Below, one piece after another: positions 24,852-32,923 of a stretch of 64,000 nt of DNA. The position numbers and the translations under genes are program-made. The first letter of the stretch is position 1. Every line of letters begins with the position of its first letter. The stretch spans positions 2,728,001-2,792,000 of the forward strand of contig OZ240251.1 of NCBI GenBank assembly GCA_965198285.1, given 5' to 3'. Under the pieces are notes generated by a model. It was not told the DNA's origin. It ran no database searches and saw only the letters and a list, made by a program, of their open reading frames with translations. The stretch comes from UBA11872 sp965198285. GTDB taxonomy: Bacteria; Chloroflexota; UBA11872.

Positions 24852-25802
24852 ATGAAATACCGCGAGGTTGGCAATACAGGCATCGAGGTTTCCGAAGTGG
24901 GCTTCGGCACCTGGGAACTGGGCGGCATGGAGTGGGGCGACATCTCGGACGAGGACGCCCTAGCGGTCTTGCGGCATGCCTACGACCAGGGCATCACCTT
25001 CTACGACACGGCCAACGTGTACGGCCCGGGACGCAGCGAGGAGCTGCTGGGCCAAGCCTTCGCGGGCATGGACGACGTGATCATCGCCACCAAGGTGGCG
25101 TTTCCGATGGATACGGACGGGCACATCGTGGCGGGCGGCCCCGGTCCGGTGCACAACCTCTCGCGCGAGGCGATCCTGATGGAGTGCGATCTGAGCCTGA
25201 AGCGCCTGCAGCGGGAGACGATTGACTTTTACCAGATGCACCGGCCGCCGGATCACCATGAGTGGGACGAGTCGTTTGGGGCGATGGAGGAACTGCGGGC
25301 GGCCGGGAAGATCCGGCACTACGGGGTGGCGCTGGGTTCGATGGCAGACGGACTGAAGGCGATTCGGGAGAACGACATCGCCTCGCTGATGACGACCTTC
25401 AATTGCCTGGACCAGGAGCCGGCGGAGGAACTGCTGCCGGCGGCGTTGGTCAAGGGCGTGAGTCTCTTTGCACGCGTCCCGCTGGCCTCGGGTTTCCTTA
25501 CGGGGACGCTGACCGCCGACACGGAGTTCGCCTGGAACGACAAGCGCGGGGTGATTCCGCGCGACGAGTACCTGGCGCAGCTGGCGCGGGCCGACAAGCT
25601 GCGGTTCCTGGCGGATGAGCCGGGCGTGAGCTCAATGGCGGAGGGTGCGCTGAAGTTTGTGCTGGCGCACGAGGCGGTGGCCTCGGTGGTGGCGGGGATG
25701 ATGCGTCCGCTCGAGGTGGACCTGAACGTCGCGGCCTCCGGCGAGCCGCTGTCGGACGAAGCGGTGGAGTGCGTGCGGGAGCTTTATCGCGCGAACGCGT
25801 AG
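24852..25802 (+). CDS. Aldo/keto reductase
   Basis: A 316-residue TIM-barrel oxidoreductase starting MKYREVGNTGIEVSEVGFGTWELGG (only part of the family's opening). The catalytic tetrad is recognisable: Asp and Tyr in FYDTANVYGPG, Lys in VIIATKVAF and His in FYQMHRPPD. Family members reduce aldehydes and ketones with NADPH. It is divergently transcribed from the CocE-like hydrolase and may share a control region; no operon partner downstream. Confidence 0.9.
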   Translation: MKYREVGNTGIEVSEVGFGTWELGGMEWGDISDEDALAVLRHAYDQGITFYDTANVYGPGRSEELLGQAFAGMDDVIIATKVAFPMDTDGHIVAGGPGPVHNLSREAILMECDLSLKRLQRETIDFYQMHRPPDHHEWDESFGAMEELRAAGKIRHYGVALGSMADGLKAIRENDIASLMTTFNCLDQEPAEELLPAALVKGVSLFARVPLASGFLTGTLTADTEFAWNDKRGVIPRDEYLAQLARADKLRFLADEPGVSSMAEGALKFVLAHEAVASVVAGMMRPLEVDLNVAASGEPLSDEAVECVRELYRANA

Positions 25803-25853
25803 AGCCCCGGCGGACGGCGCAAAAGACGAGCCCCAGGTGAGCGGCGCCGGCCA

Positions 25854-28379
25854 TTAGTGGGGGATGCCTAGGGCGTGCATGCGTTGGTGGATGGCTTCGC
25901 GGGCCTGGTGGAAGGGTTCCTCCAGGTAGGCCTGGTGGTCGTGGTGGCCGTGGTGGTGGGCGGCGTGGCCATCCGGGTATTGCGTGCTGCGCTGGCGGAT
26001 GTACTGCACGCTGCCGTCGATGAGGGTGAGCATGTAGCGGGCGGTTTCGTCGCTCCACATGGACCAGTCGCCTTCGCCGGTGGTGACGTAGACGGGTGAG
26101 GTGTGGCCGAAACGCTTGCGGTGCCAGCCGTCGTGATGCTCGGGGGCGTCGAAGTAGTTGGGGCCGCCGGTGCGGGCGGCGATCCAACTGTCTTCGGTTA
26201 CATGCACGTCAGCCGTAAGGTCCAGGCGCCGGGCGCCGGCAACTTCGCGGGTTTCGGCGACGACTTCGCCGGCCTGGACGATCTGCAGGCTGTGGATCGG
26301 CAGGATGGACTCGGCGCAGGCGCGAACGGTGACGGTGCCGCCGCCTTCCGGCAGGCGCACGGTGTCGCCGATGTCGTGGCCGTCGACGGTGAGTTCCAGC
26401 AGCGGGCCGCCGCTGAGGTAGGTGCGGCCGGCGGCCATGTTGCGGCACCAGGCGTCGTAGTCGAAGGCCTCGCCTTCAGGCAGACGGACGTAGGTGCGGT
26501 AGAGGCCAACCGGGACGTCGGCCGACATCTTGTCGGTGCCGCCGGCCAGCGGGAGCCGATAGCCGCCGTTGAGGTAGCGGTAGTACTCCATGTGGGGGAA
26601 TGGCTGCTGGCGCAGCATTTCCACAGCGTCGACGCGGCCGGTGGCGATGAGGGTGGCGGGCTCGCCGTTGGGGCTGGGCAGGTGGGGGATGACGACGTGG
26701 CCGCCCTGGGCGTGGGTGGCGTCGGCCCAGTGGGAGAGAGCGATTTCCAGGGAACCGCCGGCTTCGGCCTCGCCGGGGCCGTCGGAACACCAGGGCATGA
26801 TCGCTTCCTTGAGGCCGAGCAGGGTGAGGTGGCCGAGGAAGTGCTGCCGGTTCTCCTGAGAGACGTAGACGATGGTGCGGCCGTCGTCGGAGACGCGCGG
26901 CCGGCCGATGAAGTCCTCGGTGTTGGTGAAGAGGTGGCCCCACTGGGAGGCGAGGACGTTGACGACGTTGAGGCCTTCGCCGGCGGCTTCCAGGTTGGCG
27001 CCGTCGCCGGAGAGGAAGTGGACGTGGGTGTCGCCGGAGTACCAACCGCGGGCGTTGGGATCGGTCCAGCGGCGCAGGCGGATCTCGAGTTCGCGTTGGC
27101 CGGGCTTGATTTCGATTTCAGTGCGGAGGGCTTCGTATTCGAAACCGCAGGCGGCATCGACCTGGACGCGGCCGACGGGGAGCCAGCCCTGGCAGCGGCC
27201 GTCAATGTAGGCGTAGGTGGCCTGGTCCATCCGCAGGTCGCCGCCGACGTCGGTGTGCCAGGTGTCGTGGCCGGTGTTGAGGTGGTTGTGGTGGCCGTGG
27301 GGCTGGTAGGGGACGCCTTCGGGCGAGCGGAAGTGCACGCGGCAGGCCAGGGGCTGGCCGGTGGCGTCGTCGACGACGCGGGTGTGGACCCAGTTGCGGC
27401 CCTGCTCGGCGAGGCGGAGGCGGAGGCGAGGAGAGGCGTCGACGGGTGCGCCGCCTTCAAGGTCGGAGAGGCGGGCGGCGCCAAGTTCGTCTGAGCCGCG
27501 GGAGACGTGGATTTGGGCGGAGGGCACGCCGGCGATTTCGGTGTAGGCGGGGCTGTTGGATTCGTTGCGGGGTTCGCCGAAGCCGGCGGTGTCGGAGGCC
27601 AGGAACTCGGCCGGGTCGCGGGTGATGGGGTGGGGGAAGGTGGCGATGCCGCGTTCAACCGAGACATCCAAGTCGAAGGGAGCGTCGGCGTCCTCGGGGT
27701 CGGGCAGTTCGATGACGACCGCACGGCGGGCGGCGCGGCGGAACGGGTCTTCGTCAACGTGTCCAAGGCAGAGACCGCCGAGGATGATGCCGCGGTCGGT
27801 GGGACGGAGCTCGACGTGCTGGATGGCGACGTCGGGTCGGGGGTTGCGCCAGGGCCAGAGGTTGAAGGCGTTGGCGGAGACGCCGCCGGTGACCTCGGTG
27901 AGGGCCCGGCCCATCTGGTCGCGCTCGGCGGTGTCGCGCGGGACGAGCTCGTCGTCCACGTCGGGCATGGCGAGGAAGGGGGCGCCGGGGGAGCGGACGT
28001 CGGAGATGAGGTCCTGGGCGGAGACGAGCCAGCCGATTTCGAAGCGTTCGCGGATGGGGAGCTCGGTTTGCCGGCCGTCGGCGTAGTGGACGACGTAGGT
28101 GGCGACGTGGTCGCCGGGGACGCCGCTGCGGTGGAGATGGGGGTCGACGAGGATGTGGGCGAAGACGAGGGTGTGGGCGGTTTGGCCGACGGCAATGGTG
28201 ACGGGTTGGGTGTGGCCGCCGTGGCCGAGGAGGGGTAGCTGGGCAGAGGCGGGGTCGCCGATTTGGAAGGGGACGCCGCGGTAGGCCTGGTTGCCGAGGG
28301 AGTCGGCGGCGTTGGGGCCGAGGAGGTCGGCGGAGGCGTTGCTGAGGGTGGTGAGGTTGAGGGGCTGGTAGTCGGACAT
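25854..28379 (-). CDS. CehA/McbA-family metallohydrolase (PHP-like), large
   Basis: An 841-residue protein from ATG 28379 (MSDYQPLNLT), with GGAG eight bases upstream. The N-terminal 400 residues form beta-rich domains. The catalytic domain begins near residue 440 with ARGWYSGDTHVHFLSGDG, the first His-x-His strand of CehA/McbA-type enzymes related to carbaryl hydrolase. Further His and Asp occur in GGHVVIPHLPSPNG and LAGGTDKMSAD. The C-terminus is His-rich (HHHGHHDHQ) and may bind metal. No signal peptide. The frame stays open upstream to 29375, but that stretch is repeats and IS sequence with no ribosome binding site. Confidence 0.85.
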   Translation of the reverse strand: MSDYQPLNLTTLSNASADLLGPNAADSLGNQAYRGVPFQIGDPASAQLPLLGHGGHTQPVTIAVGQTAHTLVFAHILVDPHLHRSGVPGDHVATYVVHYADGRQTELPIRERFEIGWLVSAQDLISDVRSPGAPFLAMPDVDDELVPRDTAERDQMGRALTEVTGGVSANAFNLWPWRNPRPDVAIQHVELRPTDRGIILGGLCLGHVDEDPFRRAARRAVVIELPDPEDADAPFDLDVSVERGIATFPHPITRDPAEFLASDTAGFGEPRNESNSPAYTEIAGVPSAQIHVSRGSDELGAARLSDLEGGAPVDASPRLRLRLAEQGRNWVHTRVVDDATGQPLACRVHFRSPEGVPYQPHGHHNHLNTGHDTWHTDVGGDLRMDQATYAYIDGRCQGWLPVGRVQVDAACGFEYEALRTEIEIKPGQRELEIRLRRWTDPNARGWYSGDTHVHFLSGDGANLEAAGEGLNVVNVLASQWGHLFTNTEDFIGRPRVSDDGRTIVYVSQENRQHFLGHLTLLGLKEAIMPWCSDGPGEAEAGGSLEIALSHWADATHAQGGHVVIPHLPSPNGEPATLIATGRVDAVEMLRQQPFPHMEYYRYLNGGYRLPLAGGTDKMSADVPVGLYRTYVRLPEGEAFDYDAWCRNMAAGRTYLSGGPLLELTVDGHDIGDTVRLPEGGGTVTVRACAESILPIHSLQIVQAGEVVAETREVAGARRLDLTADVHVTEDSWIAARTGGPNYFDAPEHHDGWHRKRFGHTSPVYVTTGEGDWSMWSDETARYMLTLIDGSVQYIRQRSTQYPDGHAAHHHGHHDHQAYLEEPFHQAREAIHQRMHALGIPH

Positions 28380-28484
28380 CGCGCGCTCCGCGTTGGGTGT
28401 TGGTGGACGGCCGGTGGGTGGATGTTGGGGGGAAACGGCGGGGGCGTCAATTTGGGGGGTGAATTTGGGGGTCTCGTGCGCGTT

Positions 28485-28508
28485 AAGAGTTTTTTCCAAA
28501 AAACTCTT
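28485..28508. terminator. AT-rich perfect hairpin
   Basis: Arms AAGAGTTTTTT and AAAAAACTCTT flank a CC centre, an 11-bp perfect stem in a very GC-rich context. The T and A runs inside the arms could act as a terminator on either strand. It lies 106 bp upstream of the CehA-like start codon. Confidence 0.4.
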
Positions 28509-28609
28509 GAGGCGACGCGGGGTGGTTCTTGGCGGGGTTTTGAGCGCAGTGAGGGAAGCCCGGAGTGACGAAGTTGAAGGGTGACGTTTCGACCGGAAGA
28601 CCCTCGCCC

Positions 28610-28671
28610 CCGGATCGCGTCCGGGGCAGGCTCCAACCCTCTCCCAGCGGGCGAGGGAGGAAGAGGCGGGC
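28610..28671. repeat. 62-bp REP-like repeat, copy 1
   Basis: Begins with palindrome CCGGATCGCGTCCGG and runs through CTCTCCCAGCGGGCGAGG. It differs at about two positions from copy 2 at 30280-30341, on the far side of the transposase. Confidence 0.85.
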
Positions 28672-28747
28672 TGGCTCGGGAGGACCTTCGGGCGGCGCGG
28701 GGTGGTTTTGGGCAGGGTTTGGGGACCAGGGACGACGACTGGATTCC

Positions 28748-28795
28748 CCTTCGGCAAGCTCAGGGCAGGCTCCTTCGGCAAACTCAGGGCAGGCT
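28748..28795. repeat. Tandem 24-bp repeat, two copies
   Basis: Two adjacent units starting CCTTCGGCAA and ending CTCAGGGCAGGCT, differing by one base. A related unit occurs at about 38455 (CTTCGACCGGCTCAGGGCAG). This resembles a dispersed REP family found in many bacterial genomes. Confidence 0.8.
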
Positions 28796-29019
28796 CACCA
28801 TGCACCGGGGCGTGGGCGGGTTGGCGCTGCGGGGGCGGGGATCGGCGTGGCGGGGACGGGGGGGTGGTTGGGCAGTCCCAGCACGAACAGGGGCGCGGTT
28901 CGACGGGCGGCTGACGGACGTAACGAAGCGGAAGAGTGGCAGGAGCGGTATCAGCACCAGGGCGAACCAGCGGAGAGCATTTGGGGGTGGGTTGCAAGAC
29001 TTGCCCGGCTAGTGTACAC

Positions 29020-29311
29020 TCTTTGCAGACAGGCTGCAAGGCGAGGGGAGGGTGGTGAGAGCGGAAAGGACGGTGGGGTGGCTTGGGGGCGGTTGCCCGG
29101 AAGACCCTTGTATGTTCCGAGCGTCTTGGATCGTCCAAGACAGCCGCAGGGCCGGGACAGACCGTCAGACTCCGGGTCGTGAGAGACCGTGGGTGAGCAG
29201 GGTCGTCCCGGCCCCGGCGCTGACCCAGAGCCCGAACAGTTGCCGGGGCCGTCAGGACGAGCCCGAATCTGCAAGGCAGGGCGCGAGGTCGGCGCCTGTG
29301 GAGGGTACCGA
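29020..29311 (+). ncRNA. Candidate IS110 bridge RNA region
   Basis: The region just before the transposase has several strong hairpins. TTGCAG/CTGCAA is at 29023-29039. GTCTTGGA/TCCAAGAC with a 3-nt loop is at 29123-29141. A long stem pairs 29201-29218 (GGTCGTCC then CGGCCCCGGC) with 29242-29263 (GCCGGGGCCG, three unpaired bases, GGACGAGCC). Known IS110-group elements encode their bridge RNA upstream of the transposase, with internal loops that pair with donor and target DNA. Which loops do this here cannot be assigned by eye. Confidence 0.5.
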
Positions 29312-30250
29312 ATGGCCGCCCCAGTGGACGTAGCGATCGGGATCGATGTGGCGAAGGCCCAGTTGGACGTGGCAATCCAGCCCAGCGGCGACACCTGGCG
29401 GGTGGCCCGCTCGCCGGATGGCCTGCGGCGGCTGCACGCGCAGCTGCACGCGCGCCAGCCGACCCGCATCGTGCTGGAAGCCACGGGCGGGTACGAGCGC
29501 GCCGTGGTGGCCGCCCTGGCCGACCTGCCGGTGGTCGTGGTCAATCCGCGCCAGACCCGCGACTTCGCCCGCGCCCACGGCACCCTGGCCAAGACCGATC
29601 GGCTGGACGCGCAGGTGCTCGCGCAGTTCGCAGCGGACGTGCAGCCCCCGGTGCGCCCCCAGCCCTCGAAGGCGGAGCAGGCGCTGCAGCGCCTGAGCCG
29701 GCGGCGGCGCCAGTTCGTCAAGGTGCGCGTGGCCGAGCAGCAGCAGCGCCGCCACCTGGCGCCCGCCCAGCGGGCCGGCAGCGACGCCTTCTTGGCCGAG
29801 CTGCGGCGCCTGATCCAGGAGCTCGACCGGGACCTGGCGGCCGCCCTGCAGGCCGATCCCGACCTGCGCGCCCGCGCCCGCTGGCTGCAGAGCATCCCCG
29901 GCATCGGCCCCGTGGCCACCGCCACCTTGCTGGCCGAAGTGCCCGAACTCGGCACCTGCACCCGCCGGCAGGCCGCCGCGCTCGTCGGCGTGGCCCCGTT
30001 CAACCGCGACAGCGGCGCCTGGCGCGGGCGCCGCAGCTGCTGGGGCGGGCGCGCCCCGGTCCGCGCGGTCCTGTACATGGCCACCCTCGCCGCCACGCGC
30101 CTCAATCCCCGCCTGCGGGTCTACTATCAGCGCCTGCGCGCCGCCGGCAAGCCGCCCAAGCTGGCCCTCGTCGCCTGCATGCGCAAGCTGCTCGTGCTCT
30201 GCAATGCCCTCTGCCACAAGCAGACCACCTGGGATCCCACCGTGACCTAA
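29312..30250 (+). CDS. IS110-family transposase (DEDD type)
   Basis: A 312-residue protein from ATG 29312 (MAAPVDVAIGIDVAKAQLDV). The N-terminal DEDD/RuvC-like domain has Asp in GIDVAKAQLDV, Glu in VLEATGGYERAV and Asp residues in LAKTDRLDAQVLA. The C-terminal Tnp20 domain has SIPGIGPVATATLLAE and ALVGVAPFNRDSGAWRGRR with the nucleophilic Ser region. Length is slightly short of the usual 340-400 but all blocks are present, so the gene looks intact. The longer frame from 29189 covers the structured RNA region. Confidence 0.93.
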   Translation: MAAPVDVAIGIDVAKAQLDVAIQPSGDTWRVARSPDGLRRLHAQLHARQPTRIVLEATGGYERAVVAALADLPVVVVNPRQTRDFARAHGTLAKTDRLDAQVLAQFAADVQPPVRPQPSKAEQALQRLSRRRRQFVKVRVAEQQQRRHLAPAQRAGSDAFLAELRRLIQELDRDLAAALQADPDLRARARWLQSIPGIGPVATATLLAEVPELGTCTRRQAAALVGVAPFNRDSGAWRGRRSCWGGRAPVRAVLYMATLAATRLNPRLRVYYQRLRAAGKPPKLALVACMRKLLVLCNALCHKQTTWDPTVT

Positions 30251-30279
30251 CCCTTGACGCCCCACACAGTTGCTCACCG

Positions 30280-30341
30280 CCGGATCACGTCCGGGGCAGG
30301 CTCCAACCCTCTCCCAGCGGGCGAGGAAGGAAGAGGCGGGC
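30280..30341. repeat. 62-bp REP-like repeat, copy 2
   Basis: Begins CCGGATCACGTCCGG and is about 97% identical to copy 1 at 28610-28671. It starts 29 bp after the transposase stop, so it probably marks the right boundary of the IS. Confidence 0.85.
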
Positions 30342-30650
30342 GGCGTGTGGTGGATTGCTGACAGCTTGGCGTGGGTGCTGGGGGTGGCAGCCACCCTCAT
30401 CCCAGCCTTCTTCCTCAAGGGCGAAGGAGGAAGAGCGGCATTCGCCAGTTGGAGTGCCAGGGCACGGCGGCGGGTTTGGGGCGATGCGGCCGAGAGGGCC
30501 GAGGCAGTCGATTCCCTTCAGGATTGCTTGGTAACAAGGGAATGGCGGCGTCGGTTACTGGGGCCGAGGCGGGTTGCCGGTGGGTGGCGGCGTGAAGGGA
30601 AGACCCCTCTTCGCTCACTTTTCGCCTTGCATTCCGTCCACCGGCCGGTC

Positions 30651-30719
30651 GCAAGCAATGCCATCACTATCGGCTCTGACTGCATTGCTAGCAAAGCCTG
30701 CATTGATGTCATTGCTTGC
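30651..30719. repeat. Long inverted repeat, 16-bp arms
   Basis: Arms GCAAGCAATGCCATCA and TGATGTCATTGCTTGC match at 15 of 16 positions around a 37-nt loop that itself contains the palindrome TTGCTAGCAA. The segment is markedly less GC-rich than its flanks. It lies about 120 bp past the end of the FN3 protein gene and could be a terminator or a small mobile remnant. Confidence 0.55.
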
Positions 30720-30840
30720 AACGCTGTCACCGCTAGCGCCCTCGTCACCTGGCCGCGCCTTCCGTCGTCACGTAGTCGGCCCGCCCAAAGGCGACGGTAA
30801 TGGTGAGGTCCCCGCGCTCCTCCAACTCCAGATTGCGCGC

Positions 30841-32385
30841 TTAGCCCTGCGGCGTCTTAAACCCGGATGCGTGTGACCATTCGGCTGCCGTGCAGTCGTC
30901 TTGGTTGGTGCAGGCGCGCATCTTGACCGCGTACCACGTGTCCGCCGCAAGCCCGGTGAGCCTGTGCCGCCAGGCATTCGCGTCGGTGATCTCAACCGTG
31001 GTGATTTGGGACGGATAATCATGTGGCCAGTACCGCATCTGGAAGCCGGTTATCTCCACGTCGCCCGTGGGGGCCGATGCCCACCAAGTCGCCCAGCTCA
31101 CTGTGGTCGCGGTCGTGGTGGCGCTTCTTACGTAGCCGAACAGGCGCGGCGGGAACGGCCGCTGCACCGGCCGCACCTGCGCCGCCCGTGCGAAGGCGTC
31201 GCGCACTGACTGCATGGCCTCCTCGGCCGACGCCCCGAATTGCTCCCAGACGTAGTCGGGGATTGGTAGCGCCGTCACATGCTGGTTCACGCTGGCTGCG
31301 GCGCTGTTGGCCCCGCCCGCGAACACCTTGATCGTGACCGTCGCATTGCCCGGCGTGCAGCCGCGCACGACGAACCACAGGCTGCGAGACGTTGATCCCG
31401 TGAACGTGTGCCATTCCGATGCCCCCAAACAATCACCGATCCCCAGGATGGAGGGGCTGCTGCTGGTCACCACGATCTCGTAGGTTTGGTTGGCATCCAG
31501 GTTGGACAGGTCGATAGTGCTCCCGTCCCAGATCGAAACTGTGATCCGTTCCACCAGGTCGTGGAGGCGGATACTGGGCCGAGTTAGTGGAGCAGGCGGC
31601 GCCTCAGCAGCGAGGGGACAGGCCGCACTTCGCCGCGGGCAATTCCAGTGCCCGAATTGCACGCCCGAATCTGTTCCGCGAAGGAAGCTGTCGATTGCCC
31701 TGCGTCCTATTACGTCGGATGCAACAGCATTTGCAAGGTCCGCATCGCCGCTTCGAGCGAAGGCCACATTCCGAACGCGTTGGTAGTCCGGATGCTCCGT
31801 TGGCGGGATAGACCGCGGAGTAGGAGTAGCCTCGGGCACAGGTTCCGGCGTAGGTTCCGGCGTTGGTTCCGGGACGTGGGCCGGGATCGCCCAGGCGAAA
31901 GTCGCGATCACATTGGCGCGATGATCAGACCGACAGGCGCGCTCGGCCTCAGAGTCATGAGTGAAGGCCTGCTGGTAAATGCCAACGTTGCCTGGGTTGC
32001 CGCGGGCGGCTTCAGCCAGATCGTTGAGAGCGACGCAGCTCGTTGGCCAAGTCCCGGCGACCGTTTCGCCTGCGCCTCCCAGTGCCCAGGCGAACGTTCG
32101 GCGCACATCGTCGCGGTGATCGTTCTGACACTGAGCTTCAGCTTGATCACCGTACGTTCGCTGATAGATGCCGACGTTCTGGTGAGTGCCTACCGCCGCC
32201 TCTGCGAGGTCGTTGAGTTCAACGCAGGTTGTCGGCCACTGTGCATGGGTGATCGAGACGCCAAACGTGACGAGAGCAATCGTCGCCATAAGCAGCGACG
32301 CAGCGCGTCGGATTCCCGCACGCTTTCGTGACGACTGCGTTTCGCCGATTGCCGGCTCCACTAGACCACGCTCCAGTGACCCCAT
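30841..32385 (-). CDS. Secreted FN3-domain protein with duplicated N-terminal Cys domain
   Basis: About 514 residues from ATG 32385 (a GTG at 32397 is possible). A signal peptide (LLMATIALVTFGVSITHAQ) is followed by two copies of the same domain of about 53 residues seen in the RCC1 protein: WPTTCVELNDLAEAAVG and WPTSCVALNDLAEAARG, each with NVGIYQ, a second Cys and DHRxxVxxTFAWA. Then a PEPTPEPTPEP linker, a middle region with Cys-containing beta strands, and a C-terminal fibronectin type III domain (TTVSWATWWASAPTGDVEI, then LAADTWYAVKMRACTN). An extracellular binding role is inferred; no catalytic motif is seen. Confidence 0.85.
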   Translation of the reverse strand: MGSLERGLVEPAIGETQSSRKRAGIRRAASLLMATIALVTFGVSITHAQWPTTCVELNDLAEAAVGTHQNVGIYQRTYGDQAEAQCQNDHRDDVRRTFAWALGGAGETVAGTWPTSCVALNDLAEAARGNPGNVGIYQQAFTHDSEAERACRSDHRANVIATFAWAIPAHVPEPTPEPTPEPVPEATPTPRSIPPTEHPDYQRVRNVAFARSGDADLANAVASDVIGRRAIDSFLRGTDSGVQFGHWNCPRRSAACPLAAEAPPAPLTRPSIRLHDLVERITVSIWDGSTIDLSNLDANQTYEIVVTSSSPSILGIGDCLGASEWHTFTGSTSRSLWFVVRGCTPGNATVTIKVFAGGANSAAASVNQHVTALPIPDYVWEQFGASAEEAMQSVRDAFARAAQVRPVQRPFPPRLFGYVRSATTTATTVSWATWWASAPTGDVEITGFQMRYWPHDYPSQITTVEITDANAWRHRLTGLAADTWYAVKMRACTNQDDCTAAEWSHASGFKTPQG

Positions 32386-32577
32386 GCACACCCGCACGGG
32401 AAATGCAGTTGCTCAGCATCGAGTAGATACTATAAGTCTACAGAACTGAATGGTGGAAACGGGATTCGATCGGAGTGTGCGCTGTGCGCATCGCGACTGG
32501 CAAGATGAGACGACGATGATGCGAATCCAAGAGCGGCGCTGACGAGGCCAGGTCTATGGGACGAATCGGATCGGACT

Positions 32578-32706
32578 CTGAATCACTACGCGACCAAGGC
32601 CGACTTGGCGAATCTCAAGATCTGGATTGTTGGGGTTTTGTTGGTTGAGGTGCCGAATTTGGTTGGGACGGTTGGGGCGATTGTGGCTGTGGTTCTGACT
32701 GGTTAG
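32578..32706 (+). pseudogene. Remnant of a small membrane (holin-like) protein
   Basis: In-frame sequence NHYATKADLANLKIWIVGVL continues through a hydrophobic helix to a TAG at 32704, but has no ATG, GTG or TTG start in a sensible place; a stop lies 30 codons upstream. The pattern xxYATKADLAxLK plus one membrane helix is typical of short proteins with unknown or holin-like roles. Probably a truncated gene. Confidence 0.45.
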
Positions 32707-32711
32707 GTCGG

Positions 32712-32882
32712 GTGGCTGAAGTGAATGCGCAGCGGGAGCGGGACTTTGAGATTCTGGAGCGGTGCGGTCGGGCGTTTCGTGATCAGACGGCGGAGGAGAT
32801 CAAGGAGGCGGTAGCTCACGCTGTTGCGGAAGTGCGGGCGGAGGATCCACGCGGGGGGGAGGGGCAACCTGGGTCTGCGTGA
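32712..32882 (+). CDS. Small uncharacterised ORF (56 aa)
   Basis: It starts at GTG 32712 six bases after the remnant's stop codon. The product begins AEVNAQRERDFEILERCGRAF and is highly charged and helical, ending in a Gly-rich tail. Size and charge recall antitoxins, but no toxin gene is next to it, and the family is not recognised. Codon pattern is plausible; still it may be part of a decayed locus. Confidence 0.4.
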   Translation: MAEVNAQRERDFEILERCGRAFRDQTAEEIKEAVAHAVAEVRAEDPRGGEGQPGSA

Positions 32883-32923
32883 ATCAGGGCGCTGCGACGC
32901 CAGATCATGCTGTATAGCCGAAT

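Larger units (their letters stand above)
28380..29019. other. Non-coding stretch rich in REP-like repeats
   Basis: About 640 bp upstream of the CehA-like gene. It holds an AT-rich perfect hairpin, two related GC-rich blocks (CGCGGGGTGGTT at about 28514 and 28695), a 62-bp repeat, and a doubled 24-bp repeat. Apparent open frames encode Ser/Pro/Arg-rich junk such as SLPKEPALSLPKG. Confidence 0.7.
29020..30279 (+). mobile_element. IS110-family insertion sequence (ends approximate)
   Basis: It includes the IS110-type transposase and its structured upstream region. The right end is set where a dispersed palindromic repeat resumes at 30280, 29 bp after the transposase stop. IS110 elements lack long terminal inverted repeats and often insert in palindromic repeats, so exact ends cannot be read. 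The left end is a guess based on where RNA-like hairpins begin. Confidence 0.6.
30251..30840. other. Non-coding stretch with repeats
   Basis: 590 bp between the transposase and the secreted FN3 protein (opposite strands, convergent). It has repeat copy 2, a degenerate copy near 30395-30435 and an AT-richer inverted repeat at 30651-30719. An open frame of 176 codons across it has no family-like features. Confidence 0.6.

Noticed and set aside
26198..28636. 812-codon minus-strand open frame
   Set aside because: Ser/Pro/Thr/Ala-only composition shows it is a frame shadow of the metallohydrolase gene.
28380..29375. Upstream extension of the CehA/McbA-like frame
   Set aside because: It covers repeats and the IS leader, has no family-like sequence, and ATG 28379 has its own ribosome binding site.
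30270..30800. 176-codon open frame after the transposase
   Set aside because: It starts inside a repeat, crosses an inverted repeat and has no recognisable domain.
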